Source: Trichomonas vaginalis G3 (Eukaryota > Parabasalia > Trichomonadida > Trichomonadidae). Taken from it: a DNA stretch of 64,000 bases. Positions within the stretch are counted from its first letter, which is position 1; every line of letters starts with the position of its first letter. The notes beneath the pieces were generated by a model. The model saw only the letters and a list, made by a program, of their open reading frames with translations, was not told the origin of the DNA and did no database searches. Below, one piece after another: positions 55,001 to 64,000 of this stretch. The DNA is taken from positions 20,429,300-20,493,299 of the forward strand of contig NC_067204.1 in the NCBI RefSeq assembly GCF_026262505.1, given 5' to 3'. The translations under genes were made by a program, and so were the position numbers.

Positions 55001-55707
55001 CCAATACATTACAACTTGTGAAAGCACAGAACATTCCAACGAATAGTTCTGGTCATGAAAGTGCTTCTTTCATGACATCTCTTGGTTTCTTTGACAAAAC
55101 GAATGTTTTTCCGTCAATTTCAGCTGAATCTTCCCAGAAAATGAAAGAATTGGACAACAAAAAGTTCATGCACACTATTCCTGCGAGATTTGCGAAATTG
55201 GCACCTTCTTTGAAGTCATCTGAGTTATTTGATGATTTCAAAAACGGTTTGGGTGTCAAAACCGAAAATGGAGACATTGTTCATTCATCATGGGCGCATT
55301 CTATTATATTTAACGAGGAGAGGTCCATTGGATCTGTTTTGATTGTTTGGGGAGAAGAAATGAATCGAACAGAGATTGTTCAAACGTTTTCTCTCGAAAA
55401 TCCTTTGAGAATTGAAATTTATCCAACAAAAAGTGGTTTGTTTGATGTGAGAACTTGTTCTATCCACAAAATTGCTGAGGATGTTGTTCAGATAAAGAGG
55501 GCTTTCGTAACTAAAAGAGCTCTTCCTCTCTTCGTTGTTTCGCAAATTAATTCTGCAGTTCACGCAATAAATATCAAGGATAATAACAACCACGAATCTT
55601 TCTTGTCGAATGGAAACATGATAAGAGAGATGAAGGAAAAGGAATTCCATTCTCACTACATAATGTTGTTGTGCGAAAAGAAGATCCTTCAGGAAGTACA
55701 ACAATAA
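52003..55707 (+). CDS. Rap/Ral-GAP (tuberin)-like protein with degenerate GAP domain (1234 aa)
   Basis: The ATG at 52,003 follows TTGACACTTTTTATCCTAA. About 950 N-terminal residues are helical, HEAT-like (VEFVLERSKAQHYHKEM, IRTIAVRLYVMIRNILED), as in RalGAP-alpha and tuberin. The C-terminal 230 residues fit a Rap-GAP fold: FMTSLGFFDKTNVFPS, FKNGLGVKTENGDIVHSSW, IIFNEERSIGSVLIVWGEE and ALPLFVVSQINSAVHAIN. In active GAPs a G-N-D carrying the Asn thumb precedes the I-V-W strand. Here it reads SIGSVLIVW, without Asn. The protein is probably a scaffold or a pseudo-GAP. It is intact. Confidence 0.6.
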   Translation: MTAPFPDFANEVRYDEQYLKNFMDNGFDNMFKEVYEFISQYQKPTKKGIFSKTPLKRVLTLLESVEFVLERSKAQHYHKEMIPDITNTFIAILHPLTPPEIRTIAVRLYVMIRNILEDEAEQYVEKFENLVFDFTLLPEETVNKSKLTINIDPELRIQNTDPIIRPNNSLLEHVEYVLSQVLLLKDRTSAFNCWWNIIQKRLISVAYRSVTEQINPQNASYGINGLVPWVLQKLILSFITKVFQNPEYLTCILGTANTPAYLYAILNQCATDDINHTEAFNFIINFIKLVCDNITVLDSLKKAHPIIFPHIIFCLQKLFEQTFIMNDTKADQRLNICVDTLKRTIVVFYNAFDAEAQYKLCSQLASWPEIKNINCCLHVLSILLSSSVNLKIQDPNFWNCIVNGGGCQRHTYLTAVADFASFYAFNIVDKLLKFPIPSIADAIAGIHQESDWTGENEMWLEKLLPLTVNPIDIFSFFLSNRDKLTISEIANDNSIQKVKLQPLNISEWTLEECLSNSRAFISAFDWTKFSDDIDTQFSVYLVGASFIHPLLKMTQVFPPTLEYDKNFLIKEYMAWLDKAASPKVTNKLIVVHALKILGEIMCRSEVNQILNDFQLSNFYLTLKSHIADDNMKVKQTALVYACRSILVGLRHSNILITTVCNSIQTLLIPVEGGVALSGSEKSQFCLALFSTIDISNKIDFEPKSDKNKVNCKQKLSEFCFGLNPRLRIATLIEIITEECINKRSDVTENCITSLLKSFNQRTLEDVYAFFGLLNSFPYLEKSSPGSITRVLQTFLNAIEIFNEGDEFLYFLTVMLTVESLIDSSFIIDVSQHYKHFEVIAANWSLHMENCKFTSLCQQRLDYSLLYLSYHFQRYHFPIEKDVVGGEMNDSTVFKSNEIDNILRLKKEKIVTDLPVARMTWNYKSLNPQMVDISVKPKTVLENVTIPSASDISEQQKYTKHFTDFVDDLFDNKLLNLGLKTKICQPSDFMSLLDKSPHLTSNTLQLVKAQNIPTNSSGHESASFMTSLGFFDKTNVFPSISAESSQKMKELDNKKFMHTIPARFAKLAPSLKSSELFDDFKNGLGVKTENGDIVHSSWAHSIIFNEERSIGSVLIVWGEEMNRTEIVQTFSLENPLRIEIYPTKSGLFDVRTCSIHKIAEDVVQIKRAFVTKRALPLFVVSQINSAVHAINIKDNNNHESFLSNGNMIREMKEKEFHSHYIMLLCEKKILQEVQQ

Positions 55708-56170
55708 ATTAAAAATATTTTTTTGTATCTTTATAAATTCATCAATATTTTGGGTTTTCATATAAGTACAAAAAATGCGCAAAAACGATTATTCTAAATT
55801 CAATCTGTGCATCATTTGTGCATTTAAAAATAAATCCGTGTAAAATTGTTAAAAATGAAAGAATTGTTTCTTTTATATTTTTTGCATACGCAATTGTTGT
55901 TATTATTTATTAATGGATTTGATTTTTAATAATGACCAACTCCAAAATTTTTCAAATACGCAAAAAATGTGCAAATTAAATTTTAAATGATGATTTTTGC
56001 GCATTTTTTGCACCCTATGTAAAACCCAATTTTTTTCAACAAGTTTGTAATTAATTGTTTAGGTATAAAAAATAAAACTAAAAGATAAAGATCGATTAGA
56101 TTGATTACTTTTCCTATTCTAAAACCATTGTTTGTCCAGAAATAACGTTTCTTTAATTAGGTTATGGAGA
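55708..56170. other. Intergenic region with imperfect inverted repeat
   Basis: AAAAAATGCGCAAAAACGAT at about 55,770 and ATCATCATTTAAAATTTAAT-type sequence facing it near 55,965-56,012 (with TTTTTGCGCATTTTTTGCAC) form an imperfect inverted repeat of about 45 bp around 150 bp. It may be a small transposon relic. No gene was seen. Confidence 0.4.
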
Positions 56171-58014
56171 TTAAATAGAAAGTAAATAATCTTTAACGGC
56201 ATTTTTTGCAACTGATAGTGCATTTTTTCCAAATTTACTCTTTACTTCTTTATTTGCTCCAGATGAGATAAGATATTTAACAACTTCAAAGTGATCTTTT
56301 AATGATGCCCAAATGAGTGGAGTTTCTCCAGATTTATTCTTTGCTTCTTTATCAGCTCCAACTGAGATAAGATATTTAACAACTTCAAGATGACCTTCTT
56401 TTGATGCCCAAATGAGTGGAGTATTTCCCTCTTTATCTTTTGCTTCTTTTTTAGCTCCAGCTGAGATAAGATATTTAACAACTTCAAGTTGATCATATTC
56501 TGATGCAATAATGAGTGGAGTCCATCCTTTATTAGAAGTTGCTTCTTTATTAGCTCCAACTGAGATAAGATATTTAACAGCTTCAAGATGACCTTTTTGT
56601 GATGCAAGCATGAGTGGAGTATATCCATCATTATTCTTTGCTTCTTTATTATCTCCAACAGAGATAAGATATTTAACAATTTCAATATAACATTTATCTA
56701 ATGCAATAATGAGTGGAGTACGTCCAAATTTATCCTTTTCTTTTATATTAGCTCCAACTGAGATAAGATATTTAACAATTTCTAGATGACCATTATTTGT
56801 TGCTGTAATTAGTGGAGTGCTCCCATCACTACTCTTTGCTTTTTTATTTGCTCCAACAGAGATAAGGTATTTAACAAGTTCGAGATGACCATTTTGTGAT
56901 GCACAAATGAGTGGAGTATACCCATCATTAGCTTTTGTTTCTTTATCAACCCCAATAGAGATAAGATATTTAACAACTTCGAGATGACCTCTATCTGATG
57001 GAAAAATTATTAGAGCCCATTTGTTACCATTTGGCTTTTAATAGCTCCAATAGAGATTAGAAATTTAACAACTTCAGCATGACCATTTTCTGATGCAAAA
57101 ATAAGTGGAGTCCTTCCATTAGCAGTTATTTCTTTACTAGCCCCAATATAGATAAGATATTTAACAACTTCAAGATTGCCTCCAATTGATGCATGAAAGA
57201 GTGGAGAATTTCGATTACTCTTTGCTTCGTTTTCACAGCCGGCTCTTACGAGGGATTTAACAAGGTTGAGATTTCCTCTTTTACATGCTTCATGAAGTCC
57301 ATTCCTTTCATATTCCCACTTGTATTTTTTAGGAGCTGTCTTTTTCGAAAGCCCTTCTTCATATGCTTTTGAAAGAAATTTTTGATTTCCTTCAGATGAA
57401 AGTTCATCAAGGAAATTGTAAATACTTTCAAAATCATCGGATGCTTTTAGTTCTGAAATTTTTGATAGAATTTCGTTATCACTTTTTGGTTTTTGGATTT
57501 CGTTGTCACTTTTTGGTTTTTGGATTTCGTTGTCACTTTTTGGTTTTTGAATTTCATTATCACTTTTTGGTTTTTGTATTTCATTGTCACTTTTTGGTTT
57601 TCGGATTTCGTTGTCACTTTTTGGTTTTCGGATTTCGTTTAGCTCTGTTTGGTGTTTTTGGATTTCCTCTGTAGAGTCAAACATTTCTTTATATTTCTGA
57701 TCTAAAAAGTCGATAGCGCCATTAAGTATTCCGAGTTTCATGTACTTTTTGATTGATTTCAGTATTGAGATGGTATCTTCAAAGCTTTGTATAGAAATAT
57801 TAGCATCTCGAGTACAAACATATAATTTTTTTGCTCTGATAGTATTATGTGATTGCTTAAGAAGAGTAATGAAGTCATTTGTAGTTAAATTTGAAAAGTT
57901 CATGATCTTTTTGATGTCTTCGATTGCAAAAGCATCAAAGAAATTCCCTGCTTTAATATAATCACTGATGTGAGCAGCAATGTATTCATAATTCTAAACA
58001 ATATCTTGATCCAT
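56171..58014 (-). pseudogene. Ankyrin-repeat protein with (NEIQKPKSD)n repeats, broken by a stop and a frameshift
   Basis: The natural start seems to be ATG 58,014, but codon 7 is TAG. The frame then continues with the family's N-terminus (EYIAAHISDYIKAGNFFDAF, NLTTNDFITLLKQSHNTI). Residues after about 130 contain seven copies of a nine-residue NEIQKPKSD/NEIRKPKSD unit (about 57,475-57,640). Ankyrin repeats follow, are shifted by one base near 57,030, and continue intact in the new frame as many GHLEVVKYLISVGANKEAK-type repeats to TAA 56,171. Without the two lesions it would be about 610 residues. Confidence 0.7.
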
Positions 58015-58279
58015 CAAAGTGAATTATCGTAACTTTACAAATATTAGGCAAAATCGCAACCGAATTTTTAAATCTCGATCGCAAAGAAAAATTTCGATTT
58101 TTTATAAAATCGCGAACTTCTGAAAAATTGCGAACAGAAAAAAATCGCGATTGTTTTTGAAATCGCGTTTTATTAGAAGTACGCGATTTTATAAAAAATC
58201 GAAATTAGATTAAAATATAGCGTCTAAAACCAAATTGCGAACAAGTTATGTATTGATTAAGAAAAATATATTTAAGATG

Positions 58280-58462
58280 AAGAATTGCTTGCTATGATGT
58301 ACTGATTCATGATCAGTACATCATAGCAAGCAATTCTTTACATGAAGTTCGAAAACTTGGGTGCAATCAGATCTGATTGCACCCAAGTTTTCGAACTTTG
58401 TATAGGGAATTAAAGGGTGAGAGATATATAGTCTATCTATATATCTCTCACCCTTTAATTCC
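58280..58462. repeat. Three consecutive near-perfect palindromes
   Basis: P1 is 58,280-58,338 (27-bp arms starting AAGAATTGCTTGCTATGATG, 5-nt centre). P2 is 58,345-58,398 (54-bp perfect palindrome centred on AGATCT). P3 is 58,406-58,462 (26-bp arms starting GGAATTAAAGGGTGAGAGAT, 5-nt centre). The gaps are 6 and 7 bp. The three have unrelated sequences but nearly equal sizes and no arm mismatches. Confidence 0.9.
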
Positions 58463-59056
58463 ACCTCTGTAAGCGATAAAATTTTATCAAATATTTTATA
58501 CTACGAGAAATTATGGCTTTGTTTCAGAGACGTATTGAATTTACCGATTGTGTTAAAATGAGATCGCTTAATCTTTAAATTTATTAAGTTAATCAAATTT
58601 TTGATTAAACGCAACGCTGTTTTGTGAAATCAAAACGATAAATATTCAATGCAAACGCACCTGAGCTATGTTCCTTTATTGCAGCCATTAAACATTTGTC
58701 TGGCTCACAATTTGAGAGCACTTCACCTAAATAATGCTATAATGAAAATTGAATTAATAAAAATCGTTTCTTCAAATAAACTTCACAAATATATTATCAT
58801 TATGTGAATTTTTACTTATAAAATTAAATACATATTTAGTTTCTAGTATTTTTTTTCTATTGTCATTCAAAATATAGCTACAAAACGAAGAACCATAATT
58901 TTGATAAACACTAAATGATAATATGATTTATAATATAAATAAAATATTTTCAAGTCCAATAAATCAAAATTGATATTTTTAAAAAAACTAATTAAGAATT
59001 CAGTGATAATTTTATCAAATATTACAAGACAATATGATTTATAAGCAGAATAAAAT

Positions 59057-59332
59057 GGGGAGAAGCTTCCTAAACTTTTTAATCCCATAAATATGGTCAT
59101 TATCTGGAATAAAGAGTTAAGCGTCATATGTCACTTTTTGTACTAAGGAAACATCGACTTTATGCGTTATGACTTTTCGATGAGGAAACAAGTGTTCACG
59201 TATTATAAACTTCCTTATTCCAATAAACCGACCCTAAACATAATTAATTCTAAGCATGATAATGGTCTCTTTTCTATGATAACCAAATCAATTTGGTTAT
59301 CATAGTAAAGCACCAAAAACTGGAATAGGAAT
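59057..59332 (+). repeat. 276-bp inverted repeat, left arm (nested element)
   Basis: The arm begins GGGGAGAAGCTTCCTAAACT and ends TGGAATAGGAAT. It matches 60,540-60,815 in reverse almost without change. It contains its own palindrome ATGATAACCAAATC-AATTTGGTTATCAT. The 1,759-bp unit between the arms has no recognisable gene. Confidence 0.8.
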
Positions 59333-60539
59333 CGGCAATATGGAATCATGAAGCAACTCGGATAAAATAAATATGGAACATTCATACATCCATTCCCTAT
59401 TTTTAACCATATTATATTTTCAAACAAAATTCTCGTACTATTTTCAATAAAATTTGCATAACCTTGTTATTACTCTTAGGCGAAAGATGATTTTAATGTT
59501 AATTTTATAGAAGAACTTTTAATGCATAATAAAATAACCCTTTCCTATAAATTTAGACTTAAAACGGTGACAATAAACAAGCTTTAGTCTAGAAATTAAT
59601 TTTCTACTACTATAAATGCATCTTTATCTTTAATTAGAAAAAAATTTATCAATTTTATTATCCAGATGAAAAAAGAAGTGACATATGATATTTTATCTAA
59701 TTTAAAATCTTTTATTGATTGTTTTTAAAAACTTTGCATTTTGTATGAGTATTTCATGTTTAAATCAGTATAAATACGCAAAATACTTATGAAATTCCAG
59801 CTGTTATTCAGTACTATTCATTTTTCAGCAATCATTAACTGTGGAAGAGTATGGCAAACGTTCGATAATGATCATGTATACTCAGATCATCAAGAATGAA
59901 TTAAAGTCAATGCAGGGAAATGGATAATCCGATTAAAAACCCCAAAAAGGAAAAAGATATTATATGAACGTCTCACAAATGGTTAGTACTAAGCTCTTTC
60001 CTGATGATTGAATATTCTTTCATATTTTTGTATATTGTAAGGGATTTTCTCCCCAAATATATAATACCTTCCTTATAAACGATCTACTTTCTTTGAATAC
60101 AAGTATAATTTTACATTTTAGGAAAAAATTTATTTTTTCAAATTTATCTTATAACAATAGAGATTTATATATATGTGTGTCAATATAGGCTTTAGTGGTA
60201 TAAAATTGGGTAGATTTTGTTTTATTTTGAGTAAAAAATTCAAAAAATACTACCTCATTTTGCGTGCAAAGGAATAGTCAGAGCTATTTAATAACATTTT
60301 ACGAATGAACTATGGAATTACTATAACTTTTGAAGAAATTTCAAAGTTAATAGAAGATTGTATTTTAGAAATCAGCTAAAAGAATGATGTGCATACATCA
60401 AGCGTTAAAGTATCCTAATCAGAATATAGTAATATACAATGATTAGCAAAGCAGATTTGAATCGGCAAGAAGAGTTGCTTAAAAAATCAGTTGAGTCTTC
60501 TCTAGTTTCCACACTGCCTATTCCTGTTTAAGTGCGGTT

Positions 60540-60815
60540 ATTCCTATTCCAGTTTTTGGTGCTTTACTATGATAACCAAATTGATTTGGTTATCATAGAA
60601 AAGAGACCATTATCATGCTTAGAATTAATTATGTTTAGGGTCGGTTTATTGGAATAAGGAAGTTTATAATACGTGAACACTTGTTTCCTCATCGAAAAGT
60701 CATAACGCATAAAGTCGATGTTTCCTTAGTACAAAAAGTGACATATGACGCTTAACTCTTTATTCCAGATAATGACCATATTTATGGGATTAAAAAGTTT
60801 AGGAAGCTTCTCCCC
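60540..60815 (-). repeat. 276-bp inverted repeat, right arm (nested element)
   Basis: This is the partner of 59,057-59,332 and ends GCTTCTCCCC. The near-identity of the arms suggests recent formation or conversion. I could not define a target duplication. Confidence 0.8.
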
Positions 60816-61965
60816 AATATTTATTATTAAATTTGAAAAAACACTTTTTTTATAAAAAAAAATTCGGGCTATTTATCTTATATATATATTATACAATGAT
60901 TTGACATATATAGTATAATAGAAATATCATAAAAACTAACATCCATTCGAATATAATAAACAGAAATTCATCAAAAGTGACAACTCTCAATTTTTTGACA
61001 TTTGTAAATTCTAAATTGAATGAGAAAAATGAAATAATACTAAGCATAATACAATATTCTAGATTTAATTATAATTAGGAAAAAGTTAGTTTTGAGAGTA
61101 CTTTTCATAGGCATATAGAATGAAATCTTCTGAAAAATAATATCACATATACTCATATTATTTTCTAATATATAACTATTTTATATAAAAATCAAATTCA
61201 ATGATCTTAAAAGCGAAGGATAAACCTCAAAATTTACGAATATAATGAGTGGGAATATAATGCTTATCTATCATAAAACCATATGAAATATCAATTTTTG
61301 CTTTACGCCTAATTTTTGACGACAATTAGCAAAAAATGTTAAATGTTAACACTCAGTCCATTTGAATATGAAAAATAAAATTGACTTTGATTAAATGTTT
61401 TTATTTATCATGCAATTCTTCTTGCGACCAAAGATTTGAATAAAACTTAAAAAAATAAGATAGCTTAAAAAATAATATACGGTAGTGTTTACTAATAGAT
61501 GAATAGTATATAAATTCTATTAAAATGGATTTGATCCAAAAAAAATATATAAAATTTGATCATAAATAAAATCGTTTTAAATTACTTCTTCATTTAAATT
61601 ATAACAATTATTTTTGGTTTTAATGTATTATAGTCCATACAATACTATTGTAATCTCTTTTCTCGAATTTAATTTTTCAATTAGCAATTCGAGAAAAAAA
61701 ATATTACTTAAAGGACGACTTATCACTCCGAAAAAGACCAAAATTAAGGACGTGATTTTTTTGAAAGTTCGCGATTTTTCAAAAAGTCGCAATTTTTTCC
61801 CGAATCGCGATTTTTTAAAAAAATCGAAATTTATCGTTCAAATCGCGATTTATTAATAAATCGCGAAAAAATTCTGTTCGCGATTTTTAAAAAATCGCGA
61901 TTTAAGCTAAAAATCACAATTTATCATCAAAATCTAGATTTAAAAATTCGGTTGCGATTTTGCCT

Positions 61966-62573
61966 ATTTTAAATGAAAGAATCGTCGTAACAGTTTTTCT
62001 AAAAAAATATACTAGTCCATTTTCACTTTGGTGGTTCCAGAAGGCATTAGAAATGGATGAAAATAGGTTGTATGCTCCCTTATTAATAGTAGATGTATCC
62101 TACATCAATGAATTATCTGGGAAACGAAGTTTTTCACTCCAAAAAAAATATCATATTAACAACTTCAAGTGGTTTAATTGTGGAGAGAAATTGAAATTTT
62201 CTTCATGAATAGTAGTTTAATACTTAATAAGTATATATCCAATCGTTCTACTCTTTCAAAATGCAATGCTTCAGGAAATTGTATAGCTTAAAATTTAATA
62301 ATTTGCGCCACTTACAGAAATTGTCGTGAAGAACCCAAATATAAAGTTATTCTATTTCCAGAGATAGTTATCGAGTAAAATAAGCACATTTTCCTGTAGT
62401 GTTATATGAAATAAACAGCTTTGATTAAGAATTTAAAAGTCTGATGAGTTTAAAAATCTTATTTATTATTTGTTTGCATGAGATATAAAACTTCTTTAGT
62501 ATTAAAAAAAAGAAAAATTACAAAGTTCTACATAAATAAAAATAAATAAATTACAAAAATAAATTAATTAAAA
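61966..62573. other. Intergenic region without gene
   Basis: This is AT-rich sequence with one unremarkable short frame (61,960-62,208) that lacks a promoter-like box or recognisable domain. Confidence 0.5.
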
Positions 62574-64000
62574 TTAAACACAGTCTTTGATCATTAACAA
62601 AGAGCATTCGTCGCTCTTTCTGACCTTTTCACGTAATCTTTGTGGGATATCTCTATCCAAGTAGAAACAATGTAATTCATCTTCATTCGAGTTATCCAAT
62701 GAATGCAACATCATTCCTAATTCAGGGAAGAAAACATTGAATTTTGCCTTGTTGATTGAAGGAATTCCAATGAAACACATCTTTGCGTATGCAACAGAAG
62801 CAGAAATAGAAATTCCATTGCTTGAGCATTCACTGTTTACCTGTTTGATGATTTCCAGGGCCTGTTCCATTGGTTGTGTCATTGATCTCTTTTGAGATTT
62901 GAAGTTAAATATCACGAAATTCGTCATGTTGTGTTTCTTTGCGATTGCGCAATCATCACTGGACTTTGAAGCATTAATTATAGATTTGTTGAAGATACTC
63001 ATCTTGTTGAGTGTCACCTTGAGTTTGTCGTCATCATCATCTTCATTGAAAGTGATGTTTTTAGCTCTGATTGCGAGAACAAGCAAATTTTCGAACTGAA
63101 CAGTTCTGAACAAATTATCACCAAAGATTTCTCTGAAATCGTGAGGAACTAATCTGTAAATGATGTTCTTGAGTTTGCTCTCTGTCTTCTCGCGCTCTTC
63201 CTTCAATTGTTCTGCAACAATATCTCTATGAATAATGATAAAGATGTCGTTGTTGTTTGTTTGAGTGATGGAAACTGCTGCTTTGTATTCTTTTCCATCA
63301 TCATCTTTCATTATTCTTTCTACTGATTCCATGCATGGCTCATTAGATTCAACAACCTTTCTGAATTCATTAGGGATGTTTCCAAAGAGATCTTCGACAT
63401 TCTTAGCGTGTACAGCGTTCTTTGAAATGTTCTTTGCTGCATTATTCATCTCGATAATGTCGAAGTTCTTTGTTGTCAGAATTACAGGATCATTTGTGTG
63501 TTCTTTCAAACACTGGATGTAATGTGAAGGAATAGATTCACTCTGCTTATCAGAGTTGAAGTCTCCTGCAACAATATCAAGTAATCTTTCATTGGATTGA
63601 ATGAATTTTTGGTCGAGCATTGACAAAGACATAATTGTGAATCTGAATGTCCTAAGAACTTTTCCTTGGTAATAAACAAAGATACCAATGAAAGTTGCCA
63701 AAATAAGGAATCCAACAATAGGTGTAACAATTGCCAAAGCAACTTGTTTCTGGATGACATCATTCATATCAACGAAAGTGTTGCTAATAATTTTATCAAG
63801 AATTCCTGTAGATAAGTGGATATCGTTATAATGCAACATATTGTTCAATCTTTCATTATCTCTGTTGAAGATGTTTTTGTTTGTTGCTTTGTCATCGAAG
63901 AATCTGATTTCGCTGGCATCGACTTCGATACTGAACACGTATCCGAACTTAATCATGAAATCATGAAGACTTGTTCCTGTAGAGTTTTCGCCTGAGAAGA
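62574..64000 (-). CDS. 3' part of a PAS/nucleotide-cyclase-like membrane protein (partial)
   Basis: The frame is open through the right window edge (FSGENSTGTSLHDF precedes MIKFGYVFSIEVDAS), so the gene is partial at its 5' end. A transmembrane segment (ALAIVTPIVGFLILATFIGI) is followed by a PAS-like domain (PVILTTKNFDIIEMNNAAKN, VERIMKDDDGKEYKAAVSI) and a cyclase-like C-terminal region (VQFENLLVLAIRAKNITF, GISISASVAYAKMCFIGIP). T. vaginalis has a large family of such multi-pass PAS-cyclase proteins. Here the region lacks a clear Asp-x-x-x-F-T metal motif, so catalysis is doubtful. Confidence 0.65.
   Translation of the reverse strand, partial: FSGENSTGTSLHDFMIKFGYVFSIEVDASEIRFFDDKATNKNIFNRDNERLNNMLHYNDIHLSTGILDKIISNTFVDMNDVIQKQVALAIVTPIVGFLILATFIGIFVYYQGKVLRTFRFTIMSLSMLDQKFIQSNERLLDIVAGDFNSDKQSESIPSHYIQCLKEHTNDPVILTTKNFDIIEMNNAAKNISKNAVHAKNVEDLFGNIPNEFRKVVESNEPCMESVERIMKDDDGKEYKAAVSITQTNNNDIFIIIHRDIVAEQLKEEREKTESKLKNIIYRLVPHDFREIFGDNLFRTVQFENLLVLAIRAKNITFNEDDDDDKLKVTLNKMSIFNKSIINASKSSDDCAIAKKHNMTNFVIFNFKSQKRSMTQPMEQALEIIKQVNSECSSNGISISASVAYAKMCFIGIPSINKAKFNVFFPELGMMLHSLDNSNEDELHCFYLDRDIPQRLREKVRKSDECSLLMIKDCV

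Larger units (their letters stand above)
58046..61965. mobile_element. 3.9-kb transposon-like unit with 30-bp terminal inverted repeats
   Basis: AGGCAAAATCGCAACCGAAT and 10 more bases at 58,046 are repeated perfectly in reverse at 61,936-61,965. Both subterminal zones are full of AAATCGCGATTT-type palindromic repeats (58,060-58,240 and 61,760-61,940). ATT flanks both ends, a possible 3-bp target duplication. No transposase frame was recognised inside, so it is a non-autonomous or decayed element. The interior holds three palindromes (58,280-58,462) and nested inverted repeats (59,057-60,815). Confidence 0.65.

Noticed and set aside
61614-62208. Two short plus-strand frames near the right transposon end
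   Set aside because: The first lies in the AATCGCGATT subterminal repeats, and the second crosses the element end. No support for coding.

Overview
The window looks like nuclear DNA of a trichomonad, most likely Trichomonas vaginalis. The reasons are AT-rich intergenic DNA, apparently intronless genes, stop codons that often run into TAAA (the UAAA poly(A) signal known for this organism), initiator-like TCA motifs just before start codons, T. vaginalis-type ankyrin proteins, a PAS/cyclase-like membrane protein, and large Maverick/Polinton DNA transposons. The species call is recognition from the sequence, not a database match.

About 1-35,750 is mobile DNA. A complete Maverick (called element B) spans 11,178-33,069 (21,892 bp). 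It has inverted terminal repeats of about 690 bp, AG...CT ends and a 6-bp target duplication TACGTA on both sides. B sits inside a gene of an older Maverick-like element (element A). A's left arm (at least 4,849-11,177) carries an exonuclease-less PolB, small virion-type genes, a broken integrase and a broken phage-like fibre. Its right arm (33,070 to about 35,250) carries the rest of the interrupted gene, small virion-type genes and a broken D12-class adenine methyltransferase. The segment 1-4,850 holds small genes with a different, host-like promoter style, including an HNH protein and a KilA-N relic. Whether it belongs to A or to a third element is open, and no outer terminus of A was found.

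Element B encodes a replication set (1258-aa protein-primed-type PolB, a small primase-tail-like winged helix), an integration set (integrase with a Tudor/chromo-like tail), a morphogenesis set (packaging ATPase, probable major capsid protein, several minor capsid candidates, an amphipathic basic protein, a very long fibre with a phage tail-collar-like head) and a regulatory block (two KilA-N genes with a shared leader, flanked by 36-bp inverted repeats). A 106-aa gene lies inside each terminal repeat and is therefore present twice. Genes are packed very tightly: divergent pairs are 16-18 bp apart and some same-strand genes meet as TAAATG. Many genes in 28.4-32.4 kb and the fibre carry single-base frameshifts, often at A runs, so this copy is probably dead or was assembled with errors.

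From 35,750 to 64,000 is host DNA: an NXF/TAP-like mRNA export factor, two tRNA-Gly(GCC) copies (one with a damaged B box), a NOXRED1-like oxidoreductase, an ARM/HEAT protein, an EF-hand protein, an ankyrin protein, a 1308-aa STE-family kinase with acidic repeats and an ARM-type tail, a Rap/Ral-GAP-like protein without the expected Asn thumb, a broken ankyrin gene, and the 3' part of a PAS/cyclase-like gene running off the right edge. Between the last two is a 3.9-kb transposon-like unit (58,046-61,965) that contains three consecutive near-perfect palindromes and a nested pair of 276-bp inverted repeats. A structured 0.3-kb repeat occurs in opposite orientations at 35.8 and 50.4 kb.
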